The notes: generated from the sequence alone by a model not told the origin. A DNA stretch of 64,000 bases from Methylosinus sp. LW4 (GCF_000379125.1 NZ_KB900626.1:1211748-1275747); one strand, 5' to 3'. Shown: positions 9,532-18,043, counted from the first letter of the stretch. Translations and numbers: made by a program.

Positions 9532-9553
9532 GAAGGGCGTCGCTGACGCGAAA

Positions 9554-9585
9554 ACGCCCCGCCTGTTCATCCGAGGTCGGGGCGT
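9554..9585. terminator. Hairpin terminator between convergent genes
   Basis: ACGCCCCG (9554-9561) pairs with CGGGGCGT (9578-9585), and the stem is extended by CCT/AGG inside with one bulged T. It lies 22 nt after the moxR-operon stop and before the stop of the opposite small gene. It is preceded by an A-run, but there is no long T-run on the plus strand, so it is a good hairpin and an imperfect intrinsic terminator. Confidence 0.5.
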
Positions 9586-9663
9586 CTCATGCGAGCGGCC
9601 GCGTCCGCGGCGCTCGATCTGAGAAGAGAATAGGAGCCGATTTTCTCAGCGCAAGAAGAAAGC

Positions 9664-9918
9664 TCAGCTCGAGCGCGTCATTTCTGGAAAGCGCGCGAGA
9701 AAGGCGCGCAGCACGACGAGCTGATCCGCCGCGCGGCGCTGCAGCCCGAGGTCCAGAAAGCCGTCGAGATCGGAGACGATGAGATCGCGCACCACGGCGG
9801 GCCCATGGCCGAGCCCGAGCAGATAGGACGCCAGCAGCGCCTCGTGCTGCGCCGAATGCCGAACGCCGGACATGACCTCATTGGAGGTGGGCGACAGATC
9901 GAAAGCTTCACCACGCAT
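9664..9918 (-). CDS. Small hypothetical protein
   Basis: An 84-residue acidic-to-neutral protein of no family I recognise, beginning MRGEAFDLSPTSNEVM. There is no signal peptide or membrane helix. I chose this start because GAGGGGA sits about 7 nt upstream on the minus strand; the frame extends further upstream without a comparable ribosome-binding site. The 110 nt between it and metC contain a perfect 7-bp hairpin with a tetraloop (9974-9991), which could be part of its leader. It may be a real small gene because of the ribosome-binding site, but it has no functional support. Confidence 0.42.
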   Translation of the reverse strand: MRGEAFDLSPTSNEVMSGVRHSAQHEALLASYLLGLGHGPAVVRDLIVSDLDGFLDLGLQRRAADQLVVLRAFLARFPEMTRSS

Positions 9919-10028
9919 CGAACCGTTCCCCTCGAGTTCGCCCGCGACACTCCGTCGCGCTCCGATGCGTAAGTATGCGCTTTCGCGCATATGCGAAATC
10001 AAGGGGAACTACCTATTCAATGCGATGC

Positions 10029-11219
10029 TTACGCTTTTGCGGCGCGCAGCCGCGCGAAGCCGGCGTCGAGATCCTCCTTCAGATCATCGATATCCTCGAG
10101 CCCGATCGAGAGCCTTATCGCCGGACCGCCGGGCGCCCATTCGGTCGCGGTGCGATAGGAGGCGCAATCGAAGGGCAGGGCGAGGCTCTCGAAGCCGCCC
10201 CAGGAATAGCCGAGGCCGAACAGCTCGAGCCCATCCAGCATTGCGGCGACGGCCTCCGGGGGAACCGGCTTCAAGACGAAGGAGAACAAGCCGGTCGAGC
10301 CGAGAAAGTCGCGCTTCCACAAAGCGTGGTCGGCATGGTTCTCGAGCGCCGGATGGATCACCTCCGCGACCTCCTCGCGCGCGGCGAGCCAGCGCGCCAT
10401 CTCGAGGCCGGCGCGCTCGGCCTCGCGCAATCGCAATTCCATCGTGCGCAGGCCGCGCAGCGCGAGAAAGCAATCCTCCGGCCCGGGACAGATGGCGAAG
10501 GCGTTGTAGGTGGCGCGCAGACGCTTGGCCCATTTCTCATTCGCCGAGACGAGGCCGAGAAGAAGATCGGAATGGCCCGCGAGATATTTGGTGCCGGCCT
10601 CTATGGCGAGATCGACCCCGCGCTCATGCGGCGGAAAAAAGAGAGGCGTCGCCCAAGTGTTGTCGAGGACGATGCAGGCGCCGCGCGCATGGGCGACCTC
10701 GGCGATGGCGGGAATGTCCTGCACCTCGAGCGTCTGCGAGCCGGGCGACTCGGTCAATATGGCCGTGGTGTTCGGCCGCATCAGCGCGGCGATATCGGCG
10801 CCGATGCGCGGATCATAATAGGTGGTCTCGACGCCGAGCCGCTTCAGCACGGTGTCGCAGAACATGCGCGCCGGCAGATAGCAGGAATCGGTGACGAGCA
10901 GATGGTCGCCGGCCTTCAGCGCCGTCAGCAGAGCGAGGGTGATCGCCGCGAGGCCGGAGGGGACGGCGACGGCCTCCGCCGCGCCGGCGATATCGATCCA
11001 GGCCTCCTCGAGCGCGCGCGTCGTCGGCGTGCCTTTAGTGGCGTAAGTATAGGCGCCGCGATTGGCGAGCAGCGACGCCGTATCGGGAAACAGCACGGTG
11101 GAGCCGCGATAGATCGGCGTGTTGACGAAGCCGAATTGCTCGGAGGGCCGACGCCCGGCATGGGCCAAGCGGGTGCGGCTTTTCTTTTTTCGCCCAGATT
11201 GTCCTCTAGTCTCGCTCAT
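10029..11219 (-). CDS. metC: Cystathionine beta-lyase (Cys/Met metabolism PLP enzyme)
   Basis: A 396-residue PLP enzyme of the Cys/Met metabolism family that would cleave cystathionine to homocysteine, pyruvate and ammonia in the cytosol. Seen: YTYATKGTPTTRALE near residues 58-71, the VPSGLAAI phosphate-binding region, LDNTWATPLFFPP, and the Schiff-base lysine K211 in AGTKYLAGHSD. The MetC-like SLGGxES position reads SWGGFESLALPF. I chose the ATG at 11219, which gives the usual family length; an upstream in-frame extension looks non-coding. It faces away from the adjacent aapJ-like gene. Cystathionine gamma-synthase-like specificity cannot be fully excluded. Confidence 0.88.
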   Translation of the reverse strand: MSETRGQSGRKKKSRTRLAHAGRRPSEQFGFVNTPIYRGSTVLFPDTASLLANRGAYTYATKGTPTTRALEEAWIDIAGAAEAVAVPSGLAAITLALLTALKAGDHLLVTDSCYLPARMFCDTVLKRLGVETTYYDPRIGADIAALMRPNTTAILTESPGSQTLEVQDIPAIAEVAHARGACIVLDNTWATPLFFPPHERGVDLAIEAGTKYLAGHSDLLLGLVSANEKWAKRLRATYNAFAICPGPEDCFLALRGLRTMELRLREAERAGLEMARWLAAREEVAEVIHPALENHADHALWKRDFLGSTGLFSFVLKPVPPEAVAAMLDGLELFGLGYSWGGFESLALPFDCASYRTATEWAPGGPAIRLSIGLEDIDDLKEDLDAGFARLRAAKA

Positions 11220-11361
11220 GTCTCGCCTATCGGCCTTTCTGCGAACGCGATTGCGGCGGCCTCGTCCGCGCCGCAGTATAGACTGTTCGCGCAGGACATG
11301 GGCGAAAGAGGAGCAATTGTCCAATGATCGCCGATCGCCCGAGCCCAATCCAGAGTCGGAC

Positions 11362-12375
11362 ATGATCTCTCGCCTGTTCCGCAATATTCTCATCGCGAGC
11401 GCCGTGCTGCTCGCCGCGGGCGCCGAGGCCTCGACGCTCGAGCAGGCGCAAAAGCGCGGCTTTCTGATCTGCGGCGCGAGCAATGGCCTGCCGGGCTTTG
11501 CGCATCAGGACGAGGCCGGCCGCTGGAGCGGCTTCGACGTCGATTTCTGCCGCGCGCTCGCCGCCGCCATTTTCGACGATCCCGAAAAAATGCGCTTCGT
11601 GACGCTCTCCGCCAAGGATCGCGTTAAGGCGCTGCAATCGGGCGTCGTCGATCTGCTGGCGCGCGGCGCGGCTTTCACCTTGTCGCGCGACGCCGGGCAG
11701 GGGCTCTCCTATACGGCGATCAGCTTTTTCGACGGGCAGGGCTTTCTCGCGCGCAAAAAATCCATCGCCGCCTTGCGCGATCTCGGCGGCCTCTCCGTCT
11801 GCGTACAGCAGGGCACGCCCTTCGAGCTCGATCTCGTCGATTTTCATCGCGAGGGCATGAAGCCGATCGAGCCCAAGCTGTTCCCGACATTCGAGGAGGC
11901 GGCCAAGGCCTATTCCGACGCCAAATGCGAGGCGCTGACCGCCGATCTCTCGACGCTCGCCGCCAAGCGGCAGGAACTCTCGACGCCGGCCGATCATGCG
12001 ATCCTGCCCGAGCTCATCGACAAGGAGCCGCTCGGCCCGATCGTGCGGCAGAGCGACGACCAATGGTTCGACATCGTGCGCTGGACACATTTCGCCATGG
12101 TCGATGCGGAAGAGCTGGGCGTGACCTCCGCCAATGCGGACGAGCAGCTGAAATCGGCCGATCCGCGCGTGCGGCGCCTGCTCGGCGTCGACGGAGGCCG
12201 TGTGGACGGGTTGGGGCTCGAGGCCGATTGGGCCTATCGCATCGTCAAGCATGTCGGCAATTACGGCGAAGTGTTCGAGCGCAATCTCGGCGCCGGCTCG
12301 CCCATCGGCCTCGAGCGAAGGCTCAATGCGCTGTGGACGAAGGGCGGGCTGATGTATGCGCCGCCAGTGCGGTGA
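11362..12375 (+). CDS. Amino-acid ABC transporter periplasmic binding protein (AapJ-like)
   Basis: A 337-residue protein with a clear Sec signal peptide (about residues 1-23, ending AGAEA) followed by the family-3 solute-binding domain: TLEQAQKRGFLICGAS, GFDVDFCRALAAAIF, KDRVKALQSGVVDLL. It resembles AapJ/BztA general L-amino-acid-binding proteins of Rhizobiales. No aapQMP permease or ATPase genes lie beside it; a DUF817 membrane protein follows after 6 nt instead. It may feed a transporter encoded elsewhere. The ATG at 11362 fits the signal peptide. Confidence 0.85.
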   Translation: MISRLFRNILIASAVLLAAGAEASTLEQAQKRGFLICGASNGLPGFAHQDEAGRWSGFDVDFCRALAAAIFDDPEKMRFVTLSAKDRVKALQSGVVDLLARGAAFTLSRDAGQGLSYTAISFFDGQGFLARKKSIAALRDLGGLSVCVQQGTPFELDLVDFHREGMKPIEPKLFPTFEEAAKAYSDAKCEALTADLSTLAAKRQELSTPADHAILPELIDKEPLGPIVRQSDDQWFDIVRWTHFAMVDAEELGVTSANADEQLKSADPRVRRLLGVDGGRVDGLGLEADWAYRIVKHVGNYGEVFERNLGAGSPIGLERRLNALWTKGGLMYAPPVR

Positions 12376-12381
12376 GCGGAT

Positions 12382-13332
12382 ATGGACCCTGGCTTTTTCG
12401 ATCCTCGCGCCAGCGCAGCGGCGCAATGGGCGCCATTGGCGCGCTTCGCCATCGCCGAGGCGCGCCTCGCGCGCTGGGCCTCGCAGCGGCCATTGCGCCG
12501 TCTCACATACGAGTTTCTACGCTTCGGCGTGAAGCAGGCGTGGTCGTGCCTGTTCGGTTTTCTGATGGTCGGGCTGCTGATCGCGACGCATTTCGTCTAT
12601 CCGCGCGAATTTGCCCTCGCGCGTTATGATTTTCTCTTCCTCGCCGCGCTCGCCATTCAGGCGCTGCTGCTCGCGACGCGTTTCGAGACCCTGCAGGAAG
12701 CCAAGGTGATCCTGCTGTTTCATCTCGTCGGAACGGCGATGGAGGTCTTCAAGACGGCGGTCGGCTCCTGGATCTACCCCGATCCGGCCTTTTTCCGCAT
12801 CGGCGGCGTTCCGCTCTTCACCGGCTTCATGTATGCGGCGATCGGCAGCTATATGATGCGCGCCTGGGTGGTGTTCGATTTCCGCTTCATTCGCCATCCG
12901 CCGATATGGATGGTCGCGGCGCTCGCCGCGGCGATCTACGCCAATTTCTTCCTGCACCATTACCTGTGGGATTTGCGGATCGCGCTGTTCGCGGCGACGG
13001 CGGCGCTGTTCGCGCGCACATGGATCTTCTACCGCGTGCATCACTCATGGCGATCGATGCCGCTGCTGCTGGCGGCGCTGCTCGCCGCGAGCTTCATCTT
13101 TCTCGCCGAGAATATCGGAACCTTCACGCGCACTTGGCTCTATCCGAGCCAGCTCGCAGTCTGGTCGCCGGTCGGCGCGGCCAAGCTCGGCTCATGGTTC
13201 CTGCTGCAGATCGTGAGCTATGCGCTGGTCGTCGCCGTCAAGCGGCCGCGCGCGCCGGACGCCGAGCCGCTGGAGCTTTCACGCGAGCGTCATCGCCGCC
13301 GTTTGGCGGATCATTCCGCGCCCGTGAGCTGA
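12382..13332 (+). CDS. DUF817 integral membrane protein
   Basis: A 316-residue polytopic membrane protein of the DUF817 (YoaT-like) family, with about eight hydrophobic segments. The family-typical EFLRFGVKQAWSCLFGF lies near residues 47-63, with FKTAVGSWIYP and SYMMRAWVVFDFRF in the middle. Function is unknown. It starts 6 nt after the amino-acid-binding protein gene and is probably co-transcribed with it. Its last 22 nt overlap the 3' end of the opposite DUF2478 gene. Confidence 0.86.
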   Translation: MDPGFFDPRASAAAQWAPLARFAIAEARLARWASQRPLRRLTYEFLRFGVKQAWSCLFGFLMVGLLIATHFVYPREFALARYDFLFLAALAIQALLLATRFETLQEAKVILLFHLVGTAMEVFKTAVGSWIYPDPAFFRIGGVPLFTGFMYAAIGSYMMRAWVVFDFRFIRHPPIWMVAALAAAIYANFFLHHYLWDLRIALFAATAALFARTWIFYRVHHSWRSMPLLLAALLAASFIFLAENIGTFTRTWLYPSQLAVWSPVGAAKLGSWFLLQIVSYALVVAVKRPRAPDAEPLELSRERHRRRLADHSAPVS

Positions 13333-13862
13333 GCCTTTTGCGCGCGCTCCCACCAGGCGAGGAGCGCATCGAGGTCATGCGCGAGGAATTCCGCCAGCGG
13401 GCCGGCGAATTGGCGCCATTCCTCGACGTAATGCGGCGACACCGCCGTCACCACCGGAACCTTCGCCAGCATGGAAGCGCGAAAAGCGTCGGCGAGGCCG
13501 CCGCGCGAGGCCTCCTGCTTGCTGAACTTGCTGATGACGACGAGATCGACGCCCTCGGCGACGCGCCGCTCTATCGAGGCGCAGGCGAGCGCCAATTCGC
13601 TCGAGTCGAGATTGCAGGCGACAGAGCCGGCCCCCAGATCCTGCGAGATCGCATAGAGCGCGCCATCGGCGACATCGCGCAGCACGATGCGGCTGCGGCC
13701 CGTCGCCTCGTCGAGAATGCGCGCCTGAGTGACCCCGGCGACGCGCGCTCCGCTCTCGGAGAGTCGCCGCGCGAAATCGGCGATCAGCGTCTGCGCCTGA
13801 ACGCTCGGCTCGCCGGGAAGGGCGGCGATGGGCGTTGCGGGCAAGGAAGCGTAAAGGGTCAT
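13311..13862 (-). CDS. DUF2478 family protein
   Basis: A 183-residue soluble protein that matches my memory of the DUF2478 family, an NTPase-like fold often found near molybdate or nitrogen genes. Seen: ADFARRLSESGARVAGVTQ, an ACNLDSSELALA segment, the VDLVVISKFSKQEA stretch typical of this family, and a C-terminal half with VPVVTAVSPHYVEEW. No classical Walker A is present in the N-terminus. It is convergent with and overlaps DUF817. A role in molybdenum handling would be speculation here; mobA is 47 kb away. Confidence 0.72.
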   Translation of the reverse strand: MTLYASLPATPIAALPGEPSVQAQTLIADFARRLSESGARVAGVTQARILDEATGRSRIVLRDVADGALYAISQDLGAGSVACNLDSSELALACASIERRVAEGVDLVVISKFSKQEASRGGLADAFRASMLAKVPVVTAVSPHYVEEWRQFAGPLAEFLAHDLDALLAWWERAQKAQLTGAE

Positions 13863-14039
13863 TTCGGCTTTCCGGTAAGGGCCTCGCGTCGCGATTTCTG
13901 TCGAAAGACGCGGCGGGTTCGCCTATCCTCGGACGTTCGGCGGAGCGGGCCGGCCTTGCTCGGCGAGGCTCGCGCCTCTTGTCATTCCGGGGCGGCGACC
14001 GATCTGATATAAACGGTCAGGGACGCGACGTGAACAGCC

Positions 14040-14744
14040 GTGAGCGATGAACGAGGCAATGCGCCGCTTTCTCCCTCTGCGCGGGCGCAGGCGGTGGAGG
14101 CGTTCATTCGGGAGGCGCGGCGCGTCGGCGCAGCGGCCGAGCGAGGCCGGCTGATCTTCGCGCTCGACGCCACGATGAGCCGCCAGCCGACATGGGATCT
14201 CGCGCAATCGCTGCAGGGCCGCATGTTCGAGGAGACGGCGGCGCTCGGCGGGCTCGACGTCCAGCTCGTGTTCTTTCGCGGCTTCGGCGAATGCCGCGCA
14301 TCGGGATTCGTCGGCGGCGGGCAGGGGCTCGCGGCTCTGATGGCGAAAATCTCCTGTCGCGGCGGCCGCACGCAGATCGGCAAAGTGCTGCGCCATGCGC
14401 TCGAGGAGACGAGCGCGCGCCGCATCGGCGCTCTCGTCTTCGTCGGCGACGCGATGGAGGAAAATGTCGACCAGCTCTGCGAGCTCGCCGGCCGGCTCGG
14501 CCTTCTCGGCGTGAAAGCCTTCATGTTTCATGAAGGCGCCGACGCGCAGGCGGGCGTCGCCTTTCGCGAGATCGCGCGGCTGACCGGCGGGGCCTACGCC
14601 GCTTTCGACGCCTCGGCGCCGCGTCGTCTCGCCGAGCTTCTGTCCGCGGCTGCGGCTTATGCGGCGGGCGGGCTGGCCGAGCTCGAACGGCGCGCTACAA
14701 AAGGCGAGGACGCCGCGCGTCTTCTTTTGTCACAAATGGGGTGA
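14040..14744 (+). CDS. VWA-like cytoplasmic protein linked to a membrane J-protein
   Basis: A 234-residue protein with no signal peptide. The LIFALDATMSRQPTWD region (D43, T45, S47) has the DxTxS pattern of a VWA MIDAS, and the later QLVFFRGFGECRASG and GALVFVGDAMEEN fit strands of that fold. The GTG start at 14040 is the best available but has no strong ribosome-binding site. It sits 12 nt before a DnaJ-domain gene, a pairing that I recall as recurrent in Rhizobiales, so the two may work together. Biochemical function is unknown. Confidence 0.62.
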   Translation: MSDERGNAPLSPSARAQAVEAFIREARRVGAAAERGRLIFALDATMSRQPTWDLAQSLQGRMFEETAALGGLDVQLVFFRGFGECRASGFVGGGQGLAALMAKISCRGGRTQIGKVLRHALEETSARRIGALVFVGDAMEENVDQLCELAGRLGLLGVKAFMFHEGADAQAGVAFREIARLTGGAYAAFDASAPRRLAELLSAAAAYAAGGLAELERRATKGEDAARLLLSQMG

Positions 14745-14756
14745 GGAGCCCGCTTC

Positions 14757-15482
14757 ATGCCGGTTCTGATCGGATTTCTCGCATTGCTGCTCGCGCTCTA
14801 CGGATTGCGCATGTTCACGCGCGCTTCGCCGGCGGCCATGGCCCGCGTCATTCGCAAGGGGGGCGGGGCGGCGACGATCGCGCTCGGCCTGTTCTTCATC
14901 TTGCGCGGTCGCATCGACATCGGCCTGCTGCTGGCCTCGGCCGGCATGTGGCTCTACGGCGCTTTCTCGCGCGGGGTGAAGCGCTTCGGTCACGGCACCG
15001 CGGGGGCGGGCGTCTCGCGGGTGCGATCGGCCATGATCGAGATGGAGCTCGACCATGCGAGCGGCGCCATTCGCGGCACGATCCTCGCCGGCAAGGACGA
15101 AGGCAAAAGGCTCGACGCGCTGACACGGCCGGCGGTGATGGAGCTCTACCGCCACTGCCGCAGCGTCGATCCCGAAGGCGCCCGTCTTCTAGAGGTGTAT
15201 CTCGACCGCCGGTTTGCCGGCTGGCGTCAGACAGGAGACGGTGGACGCAACGCGGGGGGCGCGGATGCGGGCGGCGTCGGACCAGGCCGCCGCGGCGGCA
15301 CGATTTCGGAAGATGAGGCCTATGAAATTCTGGGCCTCAAAAAGGGAGCGGCGCGCGAGGACATCGCGCGGGCGCATCGCGATCTGATGAAGAAGCTTCA
15401 TCCTGACCATGGAGGGACGACCGATCTCGCGGCTCGGGTGAACGAAGCCAAAGATGTCCTCATGCGTCGTCATCATCATTGA
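14757..15482 (+). CDS. Membrane-anchored J-domain protein (Tim14/Pam18-like)
   Basis: A 241-residue protein. It has an N-terminal transmembrane helix (about 2-18), a second hydrophobic segment near 38-68, a middle region, a Gly-rich linker (about 165-180) and a C-terminal J-domain with HPD at 215-217 (KKLHPDHGG). The J-domain at the very C-terminus behind a membrane anchor recalls mitochondrial Tim14/Pam18. It should recruit DnaK to the inner membrane (family inference). It follows the VWA-like gene by 12 nt. The last residues are a run of His (RRHHH). It is convergent with the carboxypeptidase gene at 15538. Confidence 0.85.
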   Translation: MPVLIGFLALLLALYGLRMFTRASPAAMARVIRKGGGAATIALGLFFILRGRIDIGLLLASAGMWLYGAFSRGVKRFGHGTAGAGVSRVRSAMIEMELDHASGAIRGTILAGKDEGKRLDALTRPAVMELYRHCRSVDPEGARLLEVYLDRRFAGWRQTGDGGRNAGGADAGGVGPGRRGGTISEDEAYEILGLKKGAAREDIARAHRDLMKKLHPDHGGTTDLAARVNEAKDVLMRRHHH

Positions 15483-15537
15483 AGCTCGGCCTTGTTTGCT
15501 CAATGCTCGTCGCTTTTTGGAAAAATAGGTCCGTCGA

Positions 15538-17220
15538 TCAATTCTTCGTCGCAAAACAGGAGAAGCCCGAGCGCTTCAGCGCGCGACAGGCGGTCTCCGC
15601 GCTCTTCTCCTCGAGCCCGGCGAAACGGGCGCGGTAGAGCGTCTCTCTTCCCTTCTGCACCTTCTCGGTGAAAGCCTTGGCGGTGGCCGGCACGCCCTTG
15701 GCGCGGGCGCGCGAGAGCAGCTGCTGCGCTTTTTCGGCGTCGTCGGTGGCGCCGATCTGAATCATCCAGCCCGAGTGGATCGGACGGGCCTGATCGGCTT
15801 TGGACAATTCGGCGCGATCGCTGCGGGCGACCAGCGTGCGGTCTGCGTCCGACATGCGCGCCGGCAGGGCGGTCGGCGTCGTCGCCGAGGCGACCTTCGT
15901 CCCATGGCCGGCCTTGGCGGAGGTCGAGCCGTCCGCCGTCGCATGAACGCCATCGCGGCGGGACGGCTCGGGCTGGCGCCGCGCGCCGCTCTCTTGCGCC
16001 GGCTCCTTTTTGCCGCCGGCGACGAAGGCCGGGCGAATCTTGTCGCCGCGCACGGGCGTTGGGACGGCGAGAAGCGGCGGAGCCGAGGCGAGCGCCATCG
16101 GCTGCAGAGCGCGCGGGGCGGGAGCCGGAACAACGGGAGTCGTGACGGCGGCCGCGACGACCGGCGCCTCGTCCTTCTCCTCCTCGGCGGCCTCGACGCG
16201 GGCGACCGGCGCCGGAGCGGGCTCGCCCTCGGTGATGGCGTGCGCGGTGCGGACGGCCGCGCCATCGTCGATATGCTCGGCGATGAGGCCGGCCATCACG
16301 CGGTCGCGGGCCGCGGCGGTGCGGCCGCCCATGACGACGGCGACGATATGATGGCCGTCGCGGCGCACCGAGGTCAGCAGGTTGAAGCCGGAGGCGTGCG
16401 TGTAGCCGGTCTTGATGCCGTCGACGCCGCGAATCTGCCCGAGCAGATGATTGTGATTGCGATGCGACTGGCCGCGCCAGACGAAGGCGTGGGTGGAGAA
16501 ATAGTGATAATAGCGCGGGAAGCGGTCCTGGATCGCGCGGCCCAGCACGGAGAGATCATGCGCCGTGGTGATCTGCTCGTCATTGGGCAGGCCGGAGGCG
16601 TTGGCGTAATGCGTGCGGCTCATGCCGAGCTGATGCGCCTTATGCGTCATCATTTCGGCGAAGCTCTCCTCGTCGCCGGCGATGTTCTCGGCGATGGCGG
16701 CGGCGATGTCGTTCGCCGATTTGGTGACGACGGCCTTGATGGCGCTCTCGACGTCGATCGTCTGGCCGGGGGCGAGGCCGAGCTTGGTCGGCGCCTGCGA
16801 CGCCGCATGGGCGGAGATGACCAGCGGCGAGTCGAGCCGCAGCCGCCCCTTCTCGAGCTGCTCGAACAGGAGATAGAGCGTCATCACCTTGGTGACGGAG
16901 GCGGGATGGCGCAGCTCGTGCTCATTGCGCGCATAGAGCGTGCGGCCGCTATTGGCGTCGACCACGATGGCGGCGAAGGCGGGACCGCCGCCGGCCTCCG
17001 AATGGCCGCGCCGCGCCGCATGGGAGAGATGCGCGCCGCCACGGCGATGATGCGCCGCATGATGAATGAACGTGTGACGCGAATGATAGGCGCGGGCGGA
17101 ATGATGATGACGTCTGGCCTCGGCCGGAAAAGCGAAGAGCGCCGATAAAGCGGCGAGAGCCGCCAGAGCCGCCACCCACTTCCAACGCTCGAGCCCGCCG
17201 GCGACGCCACGCTTCGTCAT
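15538..17220 (-). CDS. D-alanyl-D-alanine carboxypeptidase with His-rich N-terminus and SPOR domain
   Basis: A 560-residue periplasmic penicillin-binding protein of the S11 family. The signal peptide ends around PAEA (residue 35), followed by a His-rich stretch with 12 His between residues 38 and 73. The peptidase motifs are SVTK (108-111), SAN (168-170) and KTG (270-272). A long Ala/Pro-rich linker leads to a C-terminal SPOR domain (about 480-560), which binds denuded septal peptidoglycan. It trims the terminal D-Ala of pentapeptides, probably at the division site. The His-rich segment is not a usual part of this family. A second S11 enzyme lies at 53550. Confidence 0.92.
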   Translation of the reverse strand: MTKRGVAGGLERWKWVAALAALAALSALFAFPAEARRHHHSARAYHSRHTFIHHAAHHRRGGAHLSHAARRGHSEAGGGPAFAAIVVDANSGRTLYARNEHELRHPASVTKVMTLYLLFEQLEKGRLRLDSPLVISAHAASQAPTKLGLAPGQTIDVESAIKAVVTKSANDIAAAIAENIAGDEESFAEMMTHKAHQLGMSRTHYANASGLPNDEQITTAHDLSVLGRAIQDRFPRYYHYFSTHAFVWRGQSHRNHNHLLGQIRGVDGIKTGYTHASGFNLLTSVRRDGHHIVAVVMGGRTAAARDRVMAGLIAEHIDDGAAVRTAHAITEGEPAPAPVARVEAAEEEKDEAPVVAAAVTTPVVPAPAPRALQPMALASAPPLLAVPTPVRGDKIRPAFVAGGKKEPAQESGARRQPEPSRRDGVHATADGSTSAKAGHGTKVASATTPTALPARMSDADRTLVARSDRAELSKADQARPIHSGWMIQIGATDDAEKAQQLLSRARAKGVPATAKAFTEKVQKGRETLYRARFAGLEEKSAETACRALKRSGFSCFATKN

Positions 17221-17366
17221 TTATGCATATCCCGTTCACTTGCCCCATCATGTGCGCTCGCGGCGGGCCCGATCAGCCTGGGCGTTGCCGAAAAGTCACA
17301 TGATTACAATCTTACCGATATGAAGTTACCCCCTGGTTAAGGCGAAAGCAGACCGGGATTGTGGTT

Positions 17367-17377
17367 TTGCATCGCAA
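17367..17377. promoter_or_regulatory. Inverted repeat TTGC-N3-GCAA, candidate PhaR operator
   Basis: A perfect dyad, TTGCATCGCAA, lies 9 nt upstream of the phasin -35 element; a second dyad, ATTG-TG-CAAT (17395-17404), lies in the promoter spacer. The TGC-N3-GCA core resembles sites described for the PHB regulator PhaR in other alphaproteobacteria. The assignment is by similarity of pattern only. Confidence 0.35.
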
Positions 17378-17385
17378 CATTGCCG

Positions 17386-17413
17386 TTGACTTCGATTGTG
17401 CAATGCATATAAG
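17386..17413 (+). promoter_or_regulatory. Promoter of the phasin gene
   Basis: TTGACT (17386-17391), a 16-nt spacer and TATAAG (17408-17413) form a strong sigma-70-like promoter in an AT-rich stretch. The transcript would begin near 17420, leaving a leader of about 70 nt before the phasin ATG. Confidence 0.6.
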
Positions 17414-17489
17414 CTGACCCTGTCAACTGAGCGCATGGAGTCCGCCACGGGGCGAAGGCCGAATAGCGCTCGATACGAGGACGAAACCG

Positions 17490-17831
17490 ATGGTTGCCAC
17501 TTTCGAAAGCGTTCAGCAGCTGGGCAAGGAGCAATTCGAAGCGGCGTCCGCGGCCGCGGCGGCCCTCACCAAGGGCTGGCAGACCATTGCGGCGGAGACG
17601 ACCGACTATTCGAAGAAGTCCTTCGAGAAGAGCCGTCTCCTCGCGGAAAAGCTGATCGGCGTCAAGAAGATCGACGAAGCTCTGCAGCTGCAGTCGGATT
17701 ACGCCAAGGGCGCGTACGAAGATTTCATCGCCGAGGCGACCAAGCTCGGCGAGCTCTATTCCAGCCTCGCCAAGGAAGCGTTCAAGCCGGTCGAAGCGGC
17801 GGCGACGAAAGTCTACTCCGCGGGCGAGTGA
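17490..17831 (+). CDS. Phasin family protein
   Basis: A 113-residue, Ala- and Lys-rich helical protein of the phasin family (PF09361 type). It begins MVATFESVQQLGKEQFEAAS and contains the characteristic amphipathic helices (SYEK-like region DYSKKSFEKSRLLAEKLI, then LQSDYAKGAYEDFIAEATKL). Phasins coat polyhydroxybutyrate granules and control their size and number. The gene is monocistronic: it has its own promoter just upstream and a strong terminator downstream. The nearby dyads suggest repression by a granule-responsive regulator (inference). Confidence 0.9.
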   Translation: MVATFESVQQLGKEQFEAASAAAAALTKGWQTIAAETTDYSKKSFEKSRLLAEKLIGVKKIDEALQLQSDYAKGAYEDFIAEATKLGELYSSLAKEAFKPVEAAATKVYSAGE

Positions 17832-17865
17832 TCGCCGGCCAGACGCGTCCTCGACAAGAGTCTCG

Positions 17866-17900
17866 GAAAAGCCGGGTGGACCTCCTCCGCCCGGCTTTTC
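17866..17900 (+). terminator. Rho-independent terminator of the phasin gene
   Basis: An 11-bp perfect stem (GAAAAGCCGGG at 17866-17876 with CCCGGCTTTTC at 17890-17900) and a 13-nt loop, with the stem itself ending in four T. It stands 35 nt after the phasin stop. The symmetric A/T flanks could let it work in both directions. Confidence 0.85.
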
Positions 17901-18043
17901 ATTTATCGGCTTTGCGGCGCCGCAGTAGAATCACGTAGCCTGTGCGTAAAATCCGAGCGCCGTGACGCGCGTATTGCGAATCCCAGCGCTGCGGCGCGAT
18001 ATGATCGCCGGGGACGCGAGAGGCGTCGCAGGAGGCGGTCGAA

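Noticed and set aside
7615..9570. 651-residue minus-strand frame opposite the last moxR-operon gene
   Set aside because: Antisense shadow; no recognisable domain and no ribosome-binding site.
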